A stretch of DNA of 64,000 nt, from positions 62,001-126,000 of the forward strand of contig CAZWLY010000011.1 of NCBI GenBank assembly GCA_964634465.1. The letters run 5' to 3'. Shown here piece by piece: positions 36,595-47,878 of the stretch. Under the pieces are notes generated by a model, which worked only from the letters and a program-made list of their open reading frames with translations, ran no database searches and was not told the DNA's origin. The position numbers and the translations under genes are program-made. Within the stretch, counting starts at the first letter, position 1. Each line of letters starts with the position of its first letter. Origin of the DNA: CAZWLY01 sp964634465. GTDB lineage: Bacteria; Desulfobacterota; Desulfarculia; G963662305.

Positions 36595-38553
36595 CTAATC
36601 CACGCCGACGCGCTCGGCGATGAGCTTCTCCAAAACGCTCGGGTCGGCGATGGTCGAGACGTCGCCCATGTCGCCGACGTCGCCGGAGGCGATCTTCTGC
36701 AGCAACCGACGCATGATCTTGCCGCTTCGGGTCTTGGGCAGAGCGTCGGCCCACTGGATGACGTCCGGGGTGGCGATGGGCCCGATCTCGGCCCGGACCA
36801 GCTTGATCAGCCCCGCCCTCAACTCGTCGCTCTTCTCCACTCCCGAATTCAGGGTCACGAAGGCGTAGATGCCCTGGCCCTTGACCGGGTGGGGGAAGCC
36901 GACCACCGCCGCCTCGGCCACGTCGGGGTGGGCGACCAGAGCCGACTCGATCTCGGCCGTGCCCAGCCGGTGCCCAGAGACGTTGATCACGTCGTCGATG
37001 CGGCCGGTGATCCAGAAGTAGCCGTCCTCGTCGCGCTTGGCGCCGTCGCCGGTGAAGTACATCCCCGGGTAGCGGGAGAAGTAGGTCTCCCGGTAGCGGT
37101 CGTGGTCGCCGAAGACGGTCCGGGCGATGCCCGGCCAGGGCCGCTTGATGAACAGCGCCCCCTCCTGATCGGGATAGGTCGCCTCCTGGCCGCTGTCCGG
37201 GTCGAGGATGACCGGCTCCACCCCGAAGAAGGGGAAGGAGCAGGAGCCCGGCTTGATCGGGGCCACGCCGGGCAACGGGGTCAGCATGTGGCCGCCGGTC
37301 TCGGTCTGCCACCAGGTGTCTATGATCGGCGCCCAGTCCCGGCCGACGTAGTGGTAGTACCACCGCCAGGCCTCGGGGTTGATCGGCTCGCCCACGCTGC
37401 CCAGAAGCTTCAACGACGAGATGTCGTGCTTCTCCACCAGCTCGCCGCCCTCCTTGGCCACCGCCCTGACCACCGTCGGCGCGGTGTAGAACTTGGCCAC
37501 CTTATATTTCTCCACTATCGCCCAGTAGCGATCGTAGGCCGGATAGGACGGTACGCCTTCGAACAGGACCGAGGTCACCCCGTTGATCAACGGGCCGTAG
37601 ACGCCGTAGGAGTGGCCGGTCACCCAGCCGATGTCGGCGGTGCACCAGAAAACCTCGTCCGGCTTGAGATCGAAGGTGAGTTGACAGGTCATGGCCGCGT
37701 AGAGCAGATAGCCGCCGTGGGTGTGGACCAGTCCCTTGGGCGCGCCGGTGGAACCGGAGGTGTAGAGGATGAACAGCGGGTCCTCGGCGTCCATGGGCTC
37801 GGGCTCGATGTAGTCGGGCAGTTCGGGATCGGCGACGAGTTCGTGCCACCAGACCTCTTTTTCGCCCAGCTCCGGTTTCAGGCCGCAGCGATCGAAGACG
37901 ATGACCCGCTTCACCTCGGGGCAGGACTCGAGGGCGGCATCGACGTTGGCCTTGAGCGGGACGGTCTTGCCGGCCCGGTAGCCGCCGTCGGCGGTGATGA
38001 CCGTTTCGGCCCGGCAATTCTTGATCCGGTTGGCCAACGCCTCGGCCGAGAAACCGCCGAAGACGACCGAGTGGACGGCCCCGATCCGGGCGCAGGCCAG
38101 CATGGCCACCGGCAGCTCGACGACCATCGGCAGGTAGAGGATGACCCGGTCGCCCTTTTCGACGCCCTGTTTTTTGAGGGCCGCCGCGAACTTGTTGACC
38201 TCGGCGAAGAGTTGGCCGTAGGTGACCGCCCGGCTCTGGTCCGGATCGTCGCCTTCCCAGTAGTAGGCCACCTTGTCCTTGAGCGCCTCCTGATGGCGAT
38301 CCAGGCAGTTGAACGAGGCGTTGATCACCCCGCCGCCGAACCAGGCCACCTCGGCCTCGTTGAAGTCGTACTTCAGGACGAAGTCCCACTCCTTGTCCCA
38401 GGTCAGGTACTTCCTGGCCTGCTCGGCCCAGAAGGCGTCTGGGTCTTCCAGGGAGCGACGATACATCTCTTCGTACTGCTCCCGGCTGTTTATGTAGGCC
38501 ACTCGGCGATATTCATCGAGGTGTGCGTCGTACCACTTGGGGGTGTTGTCCAT
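36595..38553 (-). CDS. acs: Acetyl-CoA synthetase
   Basis: A 652-residue AMP-forming acetyl-CoA synthetase, the same length as the E. coli enzyme. It has LFILYTSGSTGAPKGLVHTHGG (P-loop core TSGSTGAPKG), DTWWQTETGG, the acetate-pocket region, YFTGDGAKRDEDGYFWITGRIDDVINVSGHRLGTAE and the C-terminal ALPKTRSGKIMRR, with K612 as the known acetylation target. The ATG at 38553 (MDNTPKWYDAHL) has AAGGAG upstream and is preferred to a start 13 codons earlier. It converts acetate, ATP and CoA to acetyl-CoA. It begins the acetylation-linked gene run. Confidence 0.96.
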   Translation of the reverse strand: MDNTPKWYDAHLDEYRRVAYINSREQYEEMYRRSLEDPDAFWAEQARKYLTWDKEWDFVLKYDFNEAEVAWFGGGVINASFNCLDRHQEALKDKVAYYWEGDDPDQSRAVTYGQLFAEVNKFAAALKKQGVEKGDRVILYLPMVVELPVAMLACARIGAVHSVVFGGFSAEALANRIKNCRAETVITADGGYRAGKTVPLKANVDAALESCPEVKRVIVFDRCGLKPELGEKEVWWHELVADPELPDYIEPEPMDAEDPLFILYTSGSTGAPKGLVHTHGGYLLYAAMTCQLTFDLKPDEVFWCTADIGWVTGHSYGVYGPLINGVTSVLFEGVPSYPAYDRYWAIVEKYKVAKFYTAPTVVRAVAKEGGELVEKHDISSLKLLGSVGEPINPEAWRWYYHYVGRDWAPIIDTWWQTETGGHMLTPLPGVAPIKPGSCSFPFFGVEPVILDPDSGQEATYPDQEGALFIKRPWPGIARTVFGDHDRYRETYFSRYPGMYFTGDGAKRDEDGYFWITGRIDDVINVSGHRLGTAEIESALVAHPDVAEAAVVGFPHPVKGQGIYAFVTLNSGVEKSDELRAGLIKLVRAEIGPIATPDVIQWADALPKTRSGKIMRRLLQKIASGDVGDMGDVSTIADPSVLEKLIAERVGVD

Positions 38554-38722
38554 GGCGTCGTCTCCTTGTTCTAGACCCGTTTCGTGGTCCACGTCTCAGG
38601 AATGATCGACAAATCCAAACGGGCCGGCCGGCCTTGGATCGTCAGACGCACCGGGCCCGACTCTATGAGTATATCGAGCCGCCGGGACCGACGCCACCGT
38701 GTCGGCAGCGTCGATCAGGCCT

Positions 38723-40186
38723 TCAGCCGGCCTCCTTCAGCGGCGTCAGAACCTGCCTGACCGACTTGAATCGCTGAACGGCGGCCTGGACCACCGCCTC
38801 CAGATCGTGGGGCGAGAGGTTGAGGAGAGCGATGGAGACGATCTCCTGAAAGGCCCCCTCGCCGATCTCCTGACCGGAGGTGATGACCTTGACGATATCG
38901 TTGGCCGCCGAGACCATCAGGGTTTCGGGGGCGAGGTCGGTCTCCCGGGCCCGGCCCTGGTAGCGGACGGCCCGGACAAAGGCTTCGGGCAACCCGCTCG
39001 CCTTGACCGCCTTCTCGCCCACCACCCGATGGTGGCGATCGATGAAGTCCAGCAACAGGGTCCGCTGCTCCTCCTCCAGCTCGGCCTGTCCCCACTCCTC
39101 GGCAAAAGCGGCCAGCAGGCACGGCTTGCCGATATCGTGGAGCAACCCCAACAGATAGCCGTAGTTGGGCTGGGGAAAGCGGGCCCGGACCGAGATAGAC
39201 TGGCAGGCCACGGCCGACATGAGGGAGTGCTCCCACCACTTCTCCATGATCGGCAGGAACGGACCCGAGGTCTGCTGAAACATGTTCTGGTAGATGAAGG
39301 TGATCAGCAGGTCCCGGGCTTCGTCGAGACCGATTCTGACCAGCGCCTCGGCCACCGACTTGGCCGGGCTGACTCCGGAATAGAGCGACGAGTTGGCCAC
39401 CGAGACGATTTTCAGGGCCAGGGAGGGCTCCAGCTCGATGACGTGGGAGATCTGCTTGAGGTCGGACCTGTCATTGGAAAGGAGCCGGTTCATCACCTCG
39501 ACCAAGCGGGGGAAGACCGGCGCGGTCACCCCTTGGCTCTTGACCCTCTTGAAAACCTCGGTCAGCCGGGCGGAGAAGGCGTCGATCTCGGCCGGTTCGA
39601 TGCGGCGAGCCCGAATCTTGCGGCGCAAGACCTCCTGAAAGGCCTTGACCAGGTCGGGATCGAAGGCCCCGTCCGTCTCCAACTGGGCCAGGGCCTGACC
39701 GACCGACATCTTTGGGCGGTGGGGCGGGGGGTTGATGAGGGCGTCGAAGCTCTCGACCAGGTTGATGATCCGGGAGCCCAGAGGCAGGTACTTGCCGGCC
39801 AGATCGCCCTCGCCCCCCTGGCCGTCGAAGCGGTGGCGATGGTACTTGATCAGGTTGCCGACCTCGTCTAGCTGGCTGGACTTGCTGAGCAGGTGGACCC
39901 CTACCTGGGGGTAGGACTTCAAGAGCTCCGCCTCCTTCGGCGTCAGCGGCTCGGTCTTGCTCAACACTTCGTCCGGCAGGGCCAGGTAGCCGATGTCGTG
40001 CAACAGGGCGGCGGCGTAGATGGCCTCCGTCTCGGCGGCCGAGAGTTTCAGGTGCCCGGCCAGCAGCCGGGCCAACTCGGCCACCCGTTTGGAGTGGCCC
40101 ACGGCGTAGGCGCGGCGGGGCTCGACCACCGAAATGATGGCGAACAGCAGGTTGACCGTCTCTCGAAAACTCTTGCCCCTGGCCAC
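38723..40186 (-). CDS. HD (degenerate HD-GYP) plus HDOD signalling protein
   Basis: A 487-residue soluble protein with two related halves. The N-terminal half (about 10-150) is an HD domain close to HD-GYP: GHSKRVAELARLL, LHDIGYLALPDEVL and HRHRFDGQGG, where the GYP triplet itself is missing. The C-terminal half (about 220-440) is HDOD: SLALKIVSVANSSLYSG, HSLMSAVACQSI, YLLGLLHDIGKPCLLAAF and HHRVVGEKA. HD-GYP domains hydrolyse cyclic-di-GMP; HDOD domains are usually regulatory. Whether the first half is still a phosphodiesterase is uncertain. It is monocistronic and divergent from gyrA. Confidence 0.85.
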   Translation of the reverse strand: MARGKSFRETVNLLFAIISVVEPRRAYAVGHSKRVAELARLLAGHLKLSAAETEAIYAAALLHDIGYLALPDEVLSKTEPLTPKEAELLKSYPQVGVHLLSKSSQLDEVGNLIKYHRHRFDGQGGEGDLAGKYLPLGSRIINLVESFDALINPPPHRPKMSVGQALAQLETDGAFDPDLVKAFQEVLRRKIRARRIEPAEIDAFSARLTEVFKRVKSQGVTAPVFPRLVEVMNRLLSNDRSDLKQISHVIELEPSLALKIVSVANSSLYSGVSPAKSVAEALVRIGLDEARDLLITFIYQNMFQQTSGPFLPIMEKWWEHSLMSAVACQSISVRARFPQPNYGYLLGLLHDIGKPCLLAAFAEEWGQAELEEEQRTLLLDFIDRHHRVVGEKAVKASGLPEAFVRAVRYQGRARETDLAPETLMVSAANDIVKVITSGQEIGEGAFQEIVSIALLNLSPHDLEAVVQAAVQRFKSVRQVLTPLKEAG

Positions 40187-40475
40187 GACCCTCGCTCCTT
40201 TTTACGGCCTGAGGTTCACCTGAAAAATGAAAACCGTCGGCCGGATCGAAGAATCTTTATCGATACCTTTTCCCCGATTGTGACCCAAGCGAGCCGACTA
40301 GGCAAGGGGCCCGTCGCGCTCCCCCCGGACGAATCGTCCCCGGCGGGCCGAAACAGCCCTTTTCCGCGGCCGGTCGAAGCTCGGCGTTCCCTTGCTTAAC
40401 CGGGCCGAATTTGCTACAATCAGCCGATTCGAGCGAGATGGCTGTTTCAGCGAAAATTCAAATAAGGACAGAGAC

Positions 40476-42914
<2,439 letters not shown>

Positions 42915-42917
42915 GTC

Positions 42918-43712
42918 GTGCGCCTCGTCTGGCTGGCCTTGCTGGTCGCGATTCTGGCCTTGAGCGCCGGCTGCCGGAGCGGCGGCGAGGACGCCGCTTT
43001 GACCGAGGCCGAGGAGCTGTTCCTCTCCGGCCGGCCGGTCGAGGCCAGGCAGGCCTTCGAGCGCTTCGTCCGCCGCTACCCCGATTCCAAGAAACTGCCC
43101 CAGGCGCTCTTGGGCCTGGCCATGATCGACCACTTCCAGTTGGAGAATTACGACCGGGCCCTGGAGGGCTACCGCCGGGTGACGGCCCTCTTCCCCGATC
43201 ATCCGGCCGCGCCGCGCGCCCTGGAGAACATGGTCGATCTCTTCCTGGTCCACCACCACAACTACCCGGCCGCCATCAACGCCCTCGAGACTCTCAAGCG
43301 GGACTACGCCCGCCGGACCGGCCGGGGCGACCACTACCAGGAGCGGATCGCCTGGGCCTACTTCAAGCTGGAGAACTACGACAAGGCCAGGGAGGCCTAT
43401 CGATCGCTTTTGAAGGAGTATCCAGACTCCACTCTGGCCGAGCGGGCCATGGTCGGCGTGGCCGACACCTTCTACGTTCAAGACCGCATTCCGGAGGCGC
43501 TCAAGGCCTACCGCGAGGCTTTGGCCAAGTTCCCGGGAGGCGAGATGTCGGTCCGGATTCGCTTCCGCATCGCCAACTGCCTGGAGGAGACCGGCCGGCT
43601 GGAAGAGGCCAAGGCGCTCTACACGGAGTTGATCGAATCCTATCCCAACCCCAAGGCGGTCCGCATCCGCCTGGCCGGGGTGGAGTCGCGTCTCAAGAAG
43701 GGGGTCAGATGA
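42918..43712 (+). CDS. TPR lipoprotein, YfiO/BamD-like or YbgF-like
   Basis: A 264-residue lipoprotein with a lipobox LSAGC (about 15-19) after a short hydrophobic signal, followed by about five to six tetratricopeptide repeats (AEELFLSGRPVEARQAFERFVRRYP, IAWAYFKLENYDKAREAYRSLLKEYP and similar, each ending in YPDS or FPDH). Such proteins work as periplasmic or outer-membrane scaffolds; BamD itself is a similar five-TPR lipoprotein, but I do not see enough to call it. The GTG start is three bases after the gyrA stop and the stop overlaps gpsA by four bases, so it is in an operon with both. Confidence 0.85.
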   Translation: MRLVWLALLVAILALSAGCRSGGEDAALTEAEELFLSGRPVEARQAFERFVRRYPDSKKLPQALLGLAMIDHFQLENYDRALEGYRRVTALFPDHPAAPRALENMVDLFLVHHHNYPAAINALETLKRDYARRTGRGDHYQERIAWAYFKLENYDKAREAYRSLLKEYPDSTLAERAMVGVADTFYVQDRIPEALKAYREALAKFPGGEMSVRIRFRIANCLEETGRLEEAKALYTELIESYPNPKAVRIRLAGVESRLKKGVR

Positions 43713-44719
43713 AGGTCGGGGTCATCGGCGCCGGGGCCTGGGGAACCGCCCTGGCCAACCTGCTGGCAGCCAAGGGTGAGGAGACGACTATCTGGGCCTA
43801 CGAGCCCGAGGTGGCCGAGGAGATCAACGCCGAGCACGTAAACAGCCTCTATCTGGCCGACATGCCGCTGGACGCCAGGCTCAAGGCCACCGCCGATCTC
43901 GACCGGGCCGTCCAGGGGGCCGAGGTGGTGGTCATGGTCACCCCCTCCCATGTCGCCCGGCAGGTGGCCGGCGAACTGGCCCCGGCCTTGGGCAACGAGG
44001 CTCTCGTCGTCACCGCTTCCAAGGGCATCGAGGCCGACACGCTCCTGACCATGACCGGCGTCCTGGAAAACGTGCTGGGCGCGGATTGTCGAGGCCGGCT
44101 GGCCGTGCTCTCCGGCCCCTCGTTCGCCAAGGAGGTCGCCCAGGGCCGGCCGACCGCGGTCACCGTCGCCTCCCGCTCGCACCCCACGGCCGAGGCGATC
44201 CAGAAACTGTTCATGACCGAGCGCTTCCGGGTCTACACCACCCACGACGTGACCGGAGTCGAGCTGGGCGGAGCGTTGAAGAACGTGATGGCCATCGCTG
44301 CCGGCATCGGCGCCGGTATGGATCTGGGCCACAACGCCGCCGCGGCTCTGATCACCCGCGGCCTGGCCGAGATCAGCCGTCTCGGCGTCAAGATGGGAGC
44401 CGATCCGCTGACCTTCGCCGGGCTGGCCGGAGTGGGCGACCTGGTCTTGACCTGCACCGGGGGTCTGTCGCGCAACCGGACGGTGGGCATGCGGCTGGGT
44501 CGGGGCGAAAAGATCGAGGACATCCTGGCCTCGACCCGGACCGTGGCCGAGGGGGTCAAGACGACCAAATCGGCCCACCAACTGGCCCAAAAGATGGCCG
44601 TCGAGATGCCCATCTGCGCTCTGGTCTACGACGTCCTCTACGAAGGGGTGGACGTGGCCACCGGGCTGAGCCGGTTGATGGGCCGGGACGCCAAAGTAGA
44701 GCGGTGGGGCCTGGACTAG
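43709..44719 (+). CDS. gpsA: Glycerol-3-phosphate dehydrogenase [NAD(P)+]
   Basis: A 336-residue soluble enzyme making sn-glycerol 3-phosphate from dihydroxyacetone phosphate for phospholipid synthesis. It has the dinucleotide-binding GAGAWGTALANLLA (7-20), VMVTPSHVAR, ASKGIE, SGPSFAKEVAQGRPTAVTVAS, the catalytic-lysine region GVELGGALKNVMAIAAGI and AGVGDLVLTCTGGLSRNRTVG. Its ATG overlaps the end of the upstream TPR gene by four bases. Confidence 0.96.
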   Translation: MKVGVIGAGAWGTALANLLAAKGEETTIWAYEPEVAEEINAEHVNSLYLADMPLDARLKATADLDRAVQGAEVVVMVTPSHVARQVAGELAPALGNEALVVTASKGIEADTLLTMTGVLENVLGADCRGRLAVLSGPSFAKEVAQGRPTAVTVASRSHPTAEAIQKLFMTERFRVYTTHDVTGVELGGALKNVMAIAAGIGAGMDLGHNAAAALITRGLAEISRLGVKMGADPLTFAGLAGVGDLVLTCTGGLSRNRTVGMRLGRGEKIEDILASTRTVAEGVKTTKSAHQLAQKMAVEMPICALVYDVLYEGVDVATGLSRLMGRDAKVERWGLD

Positions 44720-44769
44720 CCCGAGGCTTTCACCTCTCCGCCGGCCGAAGGATCCGGTTGACGCCCCCG

Positions 44770-45414
44770 ATGAAATATCGCCATCTCATCTTCGATCTCG
44801 ACGGCACCCTGTCCGACTCCAAGGCCGGCATCGTGCGAAGCATCCGCTACGCATTAAAGGAGCTGGATCGGCCGCTGGACGACGGCCTGGACCTCGACTG
44901 GTGCGTCGGGCCGCCCATCGGCCAAGTCATGGAGCGGCTGTTGAACGATGGCGACCGCGACCTGGCGGCCAAGGCGGTCCGGCTCTTTCGGGCCCGCTAT
45001 CGAAACCGGGGCTACCTGGAAAACGTCCTCTATCCGGGCGTGCCGGAGATCCTGAGCCGACTGGCCGCCTCGGGGCGGGAGCTGTTCGTCGGCACTTCCA
45101 AGCTGGTCGAAACAGCAAAGAGGGTGATCGACCATTTCAGACTCGACCCCTACTTCAAGCGGGTCTACGGGGCCGTTCCCGGCGGCGGCCTCGACGACAA
45201 GGCCGAGCTGATCGGCCATATTCTGGCCGAAGAGGGCCTCGATCCGGCCAAGACGGTCATGATCGGCGACCGGGAGCACGACGTTTCGGCCGCCAAGGCC
45301 AACGGCCTGGCCGCGGTGGGTGTCACCTACGGCTACGGCGGCCGGGAGGAGTTGATTCGAGCCAGCGCCGACGCGCTGTGTGAAGAGCCGGCCCAGCTTC
45401 CCTCGCTGGTCTAG
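44770..45414 (+). CDS. HAD-family phosphatase, phosphoglycolate phosphatase-like
   Basis: A 214-residue HAD hydrolase. The nucleophile motif is FDLDGTLSDSKAGI, motif II the threonine in LFVGTSKLVETAKRVI, the lysine appears in LDDKAELIGHIL, and motif IV is MIGDREHDVSAAKANG. The helical cap between residues 15 and 80 is of the type in phosphoglycolate phosphatase and beta-phosphoglucomutase relatives (Gph/PpaX). It removes phosphate from a small molecule, possibly 2-phosphoglycolate. It follows gpsA by 50 bases and overlaps the convergent glycosyltransferase by four. Confidence 0.88.
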   Translation: MKYRHLIFDLDGTLSDSKAGIVRSIRYALKELDRPLDDGLDLDWCVGPPIGQVMERLLNDGDRDLAAKAVRLFRARYRNRGYLENVLYPGVPEILSRLAASGRELFVGTSKLVETAKRVIDHFRLDPYFKRVYGAVPGGGLDDKAELIGHILAEEGLDPAKTVMIGDREHDVSAAKANGLAAVGVTYGYGGREELIRASADALCEEPAQLPSLV

Positions 45415-46241
45415 CCGCCCGCCGCCAGCAGGCCCAGCAACTTGTCGAGAATGGCTCGGGGCGGTTCGTCCAGCCGGAACGAGGCCCCGTTTTTGCCGGT
45501 CGGCCGGGCGTTGCCGAACCAATCCAAGACCAGCCGGGGCGTCTTCAAGCCGTTGGCCACCGCCGCCGGGGCGCTTTCCACGCCGACGAACAGGGCGGCC
45601 TCGGCGATGATCCCGGCGGTTTCGAAAAGATCGTCCGGGCAGATGACCTCGGCCGCAAGCCAGCCGTAGCGTTCCCGCTCGGCCGGTCCGGTGACCACGA
45701 CCACCTCTTTCCCCGCCGCCTCGAACAGAGCCCGCCACAGTCTTTCCAAATGGTCCAGCAGGGGCTGGTCGGCCAGGTCGAGGAAGGTCTTGCCGTAGCC
45801 GTTGAAGACGATCACCTCCCGCCGGCCCCCGCCGGTCACCCAGAGGTAGGCCTCATCCAGACCGGGCTCGAGGCCGATGCCGTAAGCGCGTTCGAAGTTG
45901 ACGAAAAACGTCTCGATGAGGTGGCGCTTGAAGACCTCGGCCCGAACCAACTCCGGCCTCAACCCGAGATGAAACACCCGCTCGTAACCGGGCGGCTCGG
46001 ACATGGCCCAGGGCTGGCAGCCGAAGGCGGCGTCCCGAAGCCGGTAGGCCTGGTCGATGAAGACCCGGTCCAGATAGGGTTGGGCGCGGAGCAGTTCCAG
46101 GGCCGGACGGCAGTAGTCCGATATCTGGAGGTGGAGTTCGCCGCCGAAACGCCGGCCGATCTGGATGGCCAGGGGCATGGCGTAGAGGAGGTCGCCCAGC
46201 TTGCCCGGACAGGTGATCAGGGTCGCTTGCCCCTCAGCCAT
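45411..46241 (-). CDS. Glycosyltransferase family 9-like (heptosyltransferase-like) protein
   Basis: A 276-residue protein resembling ADP-heptose:LPS heptosyltransferases: the N-terminal ITCPGKLGDLLYAMPLAIQI (the G-x-GD motif), EVVVVTGPAERERYGWLAA and the donor-site region AEALFVGVESAPAAVANGLKTPRLVLDWFGN. It is shorter than the usual 330-350 residues. It likely adds a sugar to LPS core or a similar glycan at the inner face of the membrane. Start is ATG 46241; a GTG one codon upstream is equally possible. It follows a methyltransferase gene by 24 bases. Confidence 0.78.
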   Translation of the reverse strand: MAEGQATLITCPGKLGDLLYAMPLAIQIGRRFGGELHLQISDYCRPALELLRAQPYLDRVFIDQAYRLRDAAFGCQPWAMSEPPGYERVFHLGLRPELVRAEVFKRHLIETFFVNFERAYGIGLEPGLDEAYLWVTGGGRREVIVFNGYGKTFLDLADQPLLDHLERLWRALFEAAGKEVVVVTGPAERERYGWLAAEVICPDDLFETAGIIAEAALFVGVESAPAAVANGLKTPRLVLDWFGNARPTGKNGASFRLDEPPRAILDKLLGLLAAGG

Positions 46242-46265
46242 CACCGCCCCCCGACCGGCGGCCGA

Positions 46266-46925
46266 TCACGCCCCGGCCCCAGCCAGGGGCCTGAACACGC
46301 AGCCGAAGGGCCGCCACAGAGAGGTCAGGTTGGCCATCGGGCCGTCGGCCAACTGAATTCTGGGCGGATAGCTGTCTTCGCTGAAGACCGGGCAGGCCTC
46401 CATGTCCGAACAATAATGGTTCTTGAACTCGGCCGCCATCCGGGACAAAAGGGGCATGGTCAGAAACTGCTCCTTGAAGCGGTGCGTCCCCAGCTCCAAG
46501 GTCATGAACACCGGGGCCGGCACGGCGTCCATGGCCCGAATCAGCCCCGGTTTGTCCTCGTCGGGCACGTGCTCCATGACGCTGACGCAGCAGATATGGG
46601 TGTAGGGTCGATCCAGGACTCGCCCCGGACCGAAAAGCTCTTGGACCACGGTAATGTTGCCGTCGGCTTCAGGCGGACTCTCCGGGTCGTAGACGACCAC
46701 CTCGGCCACGAACTCGGCCAGAAGCCGGGGAAAGAACAGAGTGAAGCCGGAGCCGATATCCAGCACCACCGAGTCGGGATCGAAATCGGCTCGCTTGATG
46801 ACCCACAGGTACTCCCAGAACCTCTGGGACAGACGCCCGCCCCCGAAGACGCGACCGTCCCATTCCGACTCCCAGCCCGGCCGGCCCCAGACGGCCCACA
46901 GCTTCTTCAACAGCGCCTGCGTCAT
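46266..46925 (-). CDS. SAM-dependent methyltransferase-like protein
   Basis: A 219-residue protein with a class I methyltransferase fold: motif I VVLDIGSGFTLFFPRLL (about 53-69), the acidic strand EVVVYDPESPP, and VSVMEHVPDEDKPGLIRAM, typical of enzymes acting on glycans or lipids. The C-terminal part (LLSRMAAEFKNHYCSDM) is not one I recognise. It forms a two-gene unit with the GT9-like gene, which suggests modification of a cell-surface glycan. Substrate unknown. Confidence 0.75.
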   Translation of the reverse strand: MTQALLKKLWAVWGRPGWESEWDGRVFGGGRLSQRFWEYLWVIKRADFDPDSVVLDIGSGFTLFFPRLLAEFVAEVVVYDPESPPEADGNITVVQELFGPGRVLDRPYTHICCVSVMEHVPDEDKPGLIRAMDAVPAPVFMTLELGTHRFKEQFLTMPLLSRMAAEFKNHYCSDMEACPVFSEDSYPPRIQLADGPMANLTSLWRPFGCVFRPLAGAGA

Positions 46926-47053
46926 CGCCTCCTCTCGCTTGCGACGGGATCAGTTTACCAGCCCCGCCGGCCCGATCGCAAGGTCGCCGCAAATCGGCGG
47001 AGGGTTGGTCTGCATATTGCAGGAAATCACGGCGAAAGGTGAGGGAGGTGTCC

Positions 47054-47665
47054 ATGCTCAATCCGGAAGTCTGCGCCAGATGCGCCCAAAAAGGGCCGAC
47101 ATGTTGCCAACTTGCGCCCGGCCAGGAGGAGTTCTGCCTCCCCTTGTCCGAGGCCGAGATCAACGTCATCATGCGCCGCCTGCCTGGGGTGTCGGCCGAG
47201 GCAATATTTTCCCCCACGCCCAACTCTGCCGCCTTCATGGACCGATTGAACCGGATGTTTCCCGCCGCCCAGACGGCGATCGGCCAACTGTTTCCCCAAA
47301 ATCGCCAACACCTCCGCTTGATCACCGACGACAAGGGGCGGTGCGTCTTTCTGACCGACAGCGGCTGCGCCCTGCCTCGGGACAGCCGGCCGATCTTTTG
47401 CCGGTTGTTCCCTTTCTGGCCAGCCAATGGCCGATTTCAGATTTTCGCCTACGACAACTGCCTGGCCCAGAAGGAGTTTTCGACCCTCGAGGGACTGATG
47501 GCCGCCTTGGGTACTACGCCCTCGACGCTGACGGTGCTCTACAATCAGCTCCTTCACGCCTGGGGACTGGACGTCCACGCCGGTCTGCCCACCGCCCTGG
47601 CCGGCCGCTGGGCTGTCGAGCCGCCCGGTTCGCCCCACCACCCCCTTATCAAGTGGCCCCACTGA
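47054..47665 (+). CDS. YkgJ-family Cys-cluster (zinc/iron-chelating) protein
   Basis: A 203-residue protein with the CxxCxxxCC-type cluster of the YkgJ family: NPEVCARCAQKGPTCCQ (residues 3-19), then CVFLTDSGCALPRDSRPIFCRLFPFW and YDNCLAQ. The cysteines probably bind a metal or an iron-sulphur cluster; the function of the family is unknown. The start is ATG 47054, seven bases after GGGAGGTG; the frame extends five codons upstream. The C-terminal 40 residues are proline-rich. It is divergent from the methyltransferase and precedes a 600-base non-coding region. Confidence 0.82.
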   Translation: MLNPEVCARCAQKGPTCCQLAPGQEEFCLPLSEAEINVIMRRLPGVSAEAIFSPTPNSAAFMDRLNRMFPAAQTAIGQLFPQNRQHLRLITDDKGRCVFLTDSGCALPRDSRPIFCRLFPFWPANGRFQIFAYDNCLAQKEFSTLEGLMAALGTTPSTLTVLYNQLLHAWGLDVHAGLPTALAGRWAVEPPGSPHHPLIKWPH

Positions 47666-47851
47666 CAAGGGGCCGGTAAGGCCAAGCCGAAGCCGCCCCG
47701 GCGGCGCCCAACCGCCTTTGGGCGGTCGATAATTCGTTTTGAAATTGCAATTATCTGTTTGAAACGTCTTTCATTCCACTTTGAACTGTTTACTGGGCGA
47801 CCCAATTTCAAATAACATAAATTATTGGCATGTTAATCTGGTCACCCCCCC
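47666..47851. promoter_or_regulatory. AT-rich enhancer-like region with phased TTTGAA repeats
   Basis: A small hairpin ACCGCC-TTTG-GGCGGT (47711-47726) may end the upstream gene. Then follows the most AT-rich stretch of the window (47726-47840). TTTGAA occurs at 47738, 47758 and 47780, spaced 20 and 22 bases, about two helical turns, with the reverse form TTTCAAA near 47806 and a palindrome AATTGCAATT near 47744. The position 70-115 bases before the sigma-54 element suits activator binding sites. No regulator is assigned. Confidence 0.45.
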
Positions 47852-47867
47852 TGGCACAGAGCGTGCA
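47852..47867 (+). promoter_or_regulatory. Sigma-54 (-24/-12) promoter
   Basis: TGGCACAGAGCGTGCA matches the consensus TGGCACG-N4-TTGCA with exact spacing of the GG and GC pairs; mismatches are A for G at position 7 and G for the first T of TTGCA. Transcription would begin near 47879. No open frame with a plausible product begins downstream before the terminator at 48070. Confidence 0.6.
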
Positions 47868-47878
47868 GCACAAAATTT

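Noticed and set aside
35890..38574. A very long plus-strand open frame over acs and the GNAT gene
   Set aside because: It is antisense to acs, which has all its catalytic motifs. Composition is that of a shadow frame.
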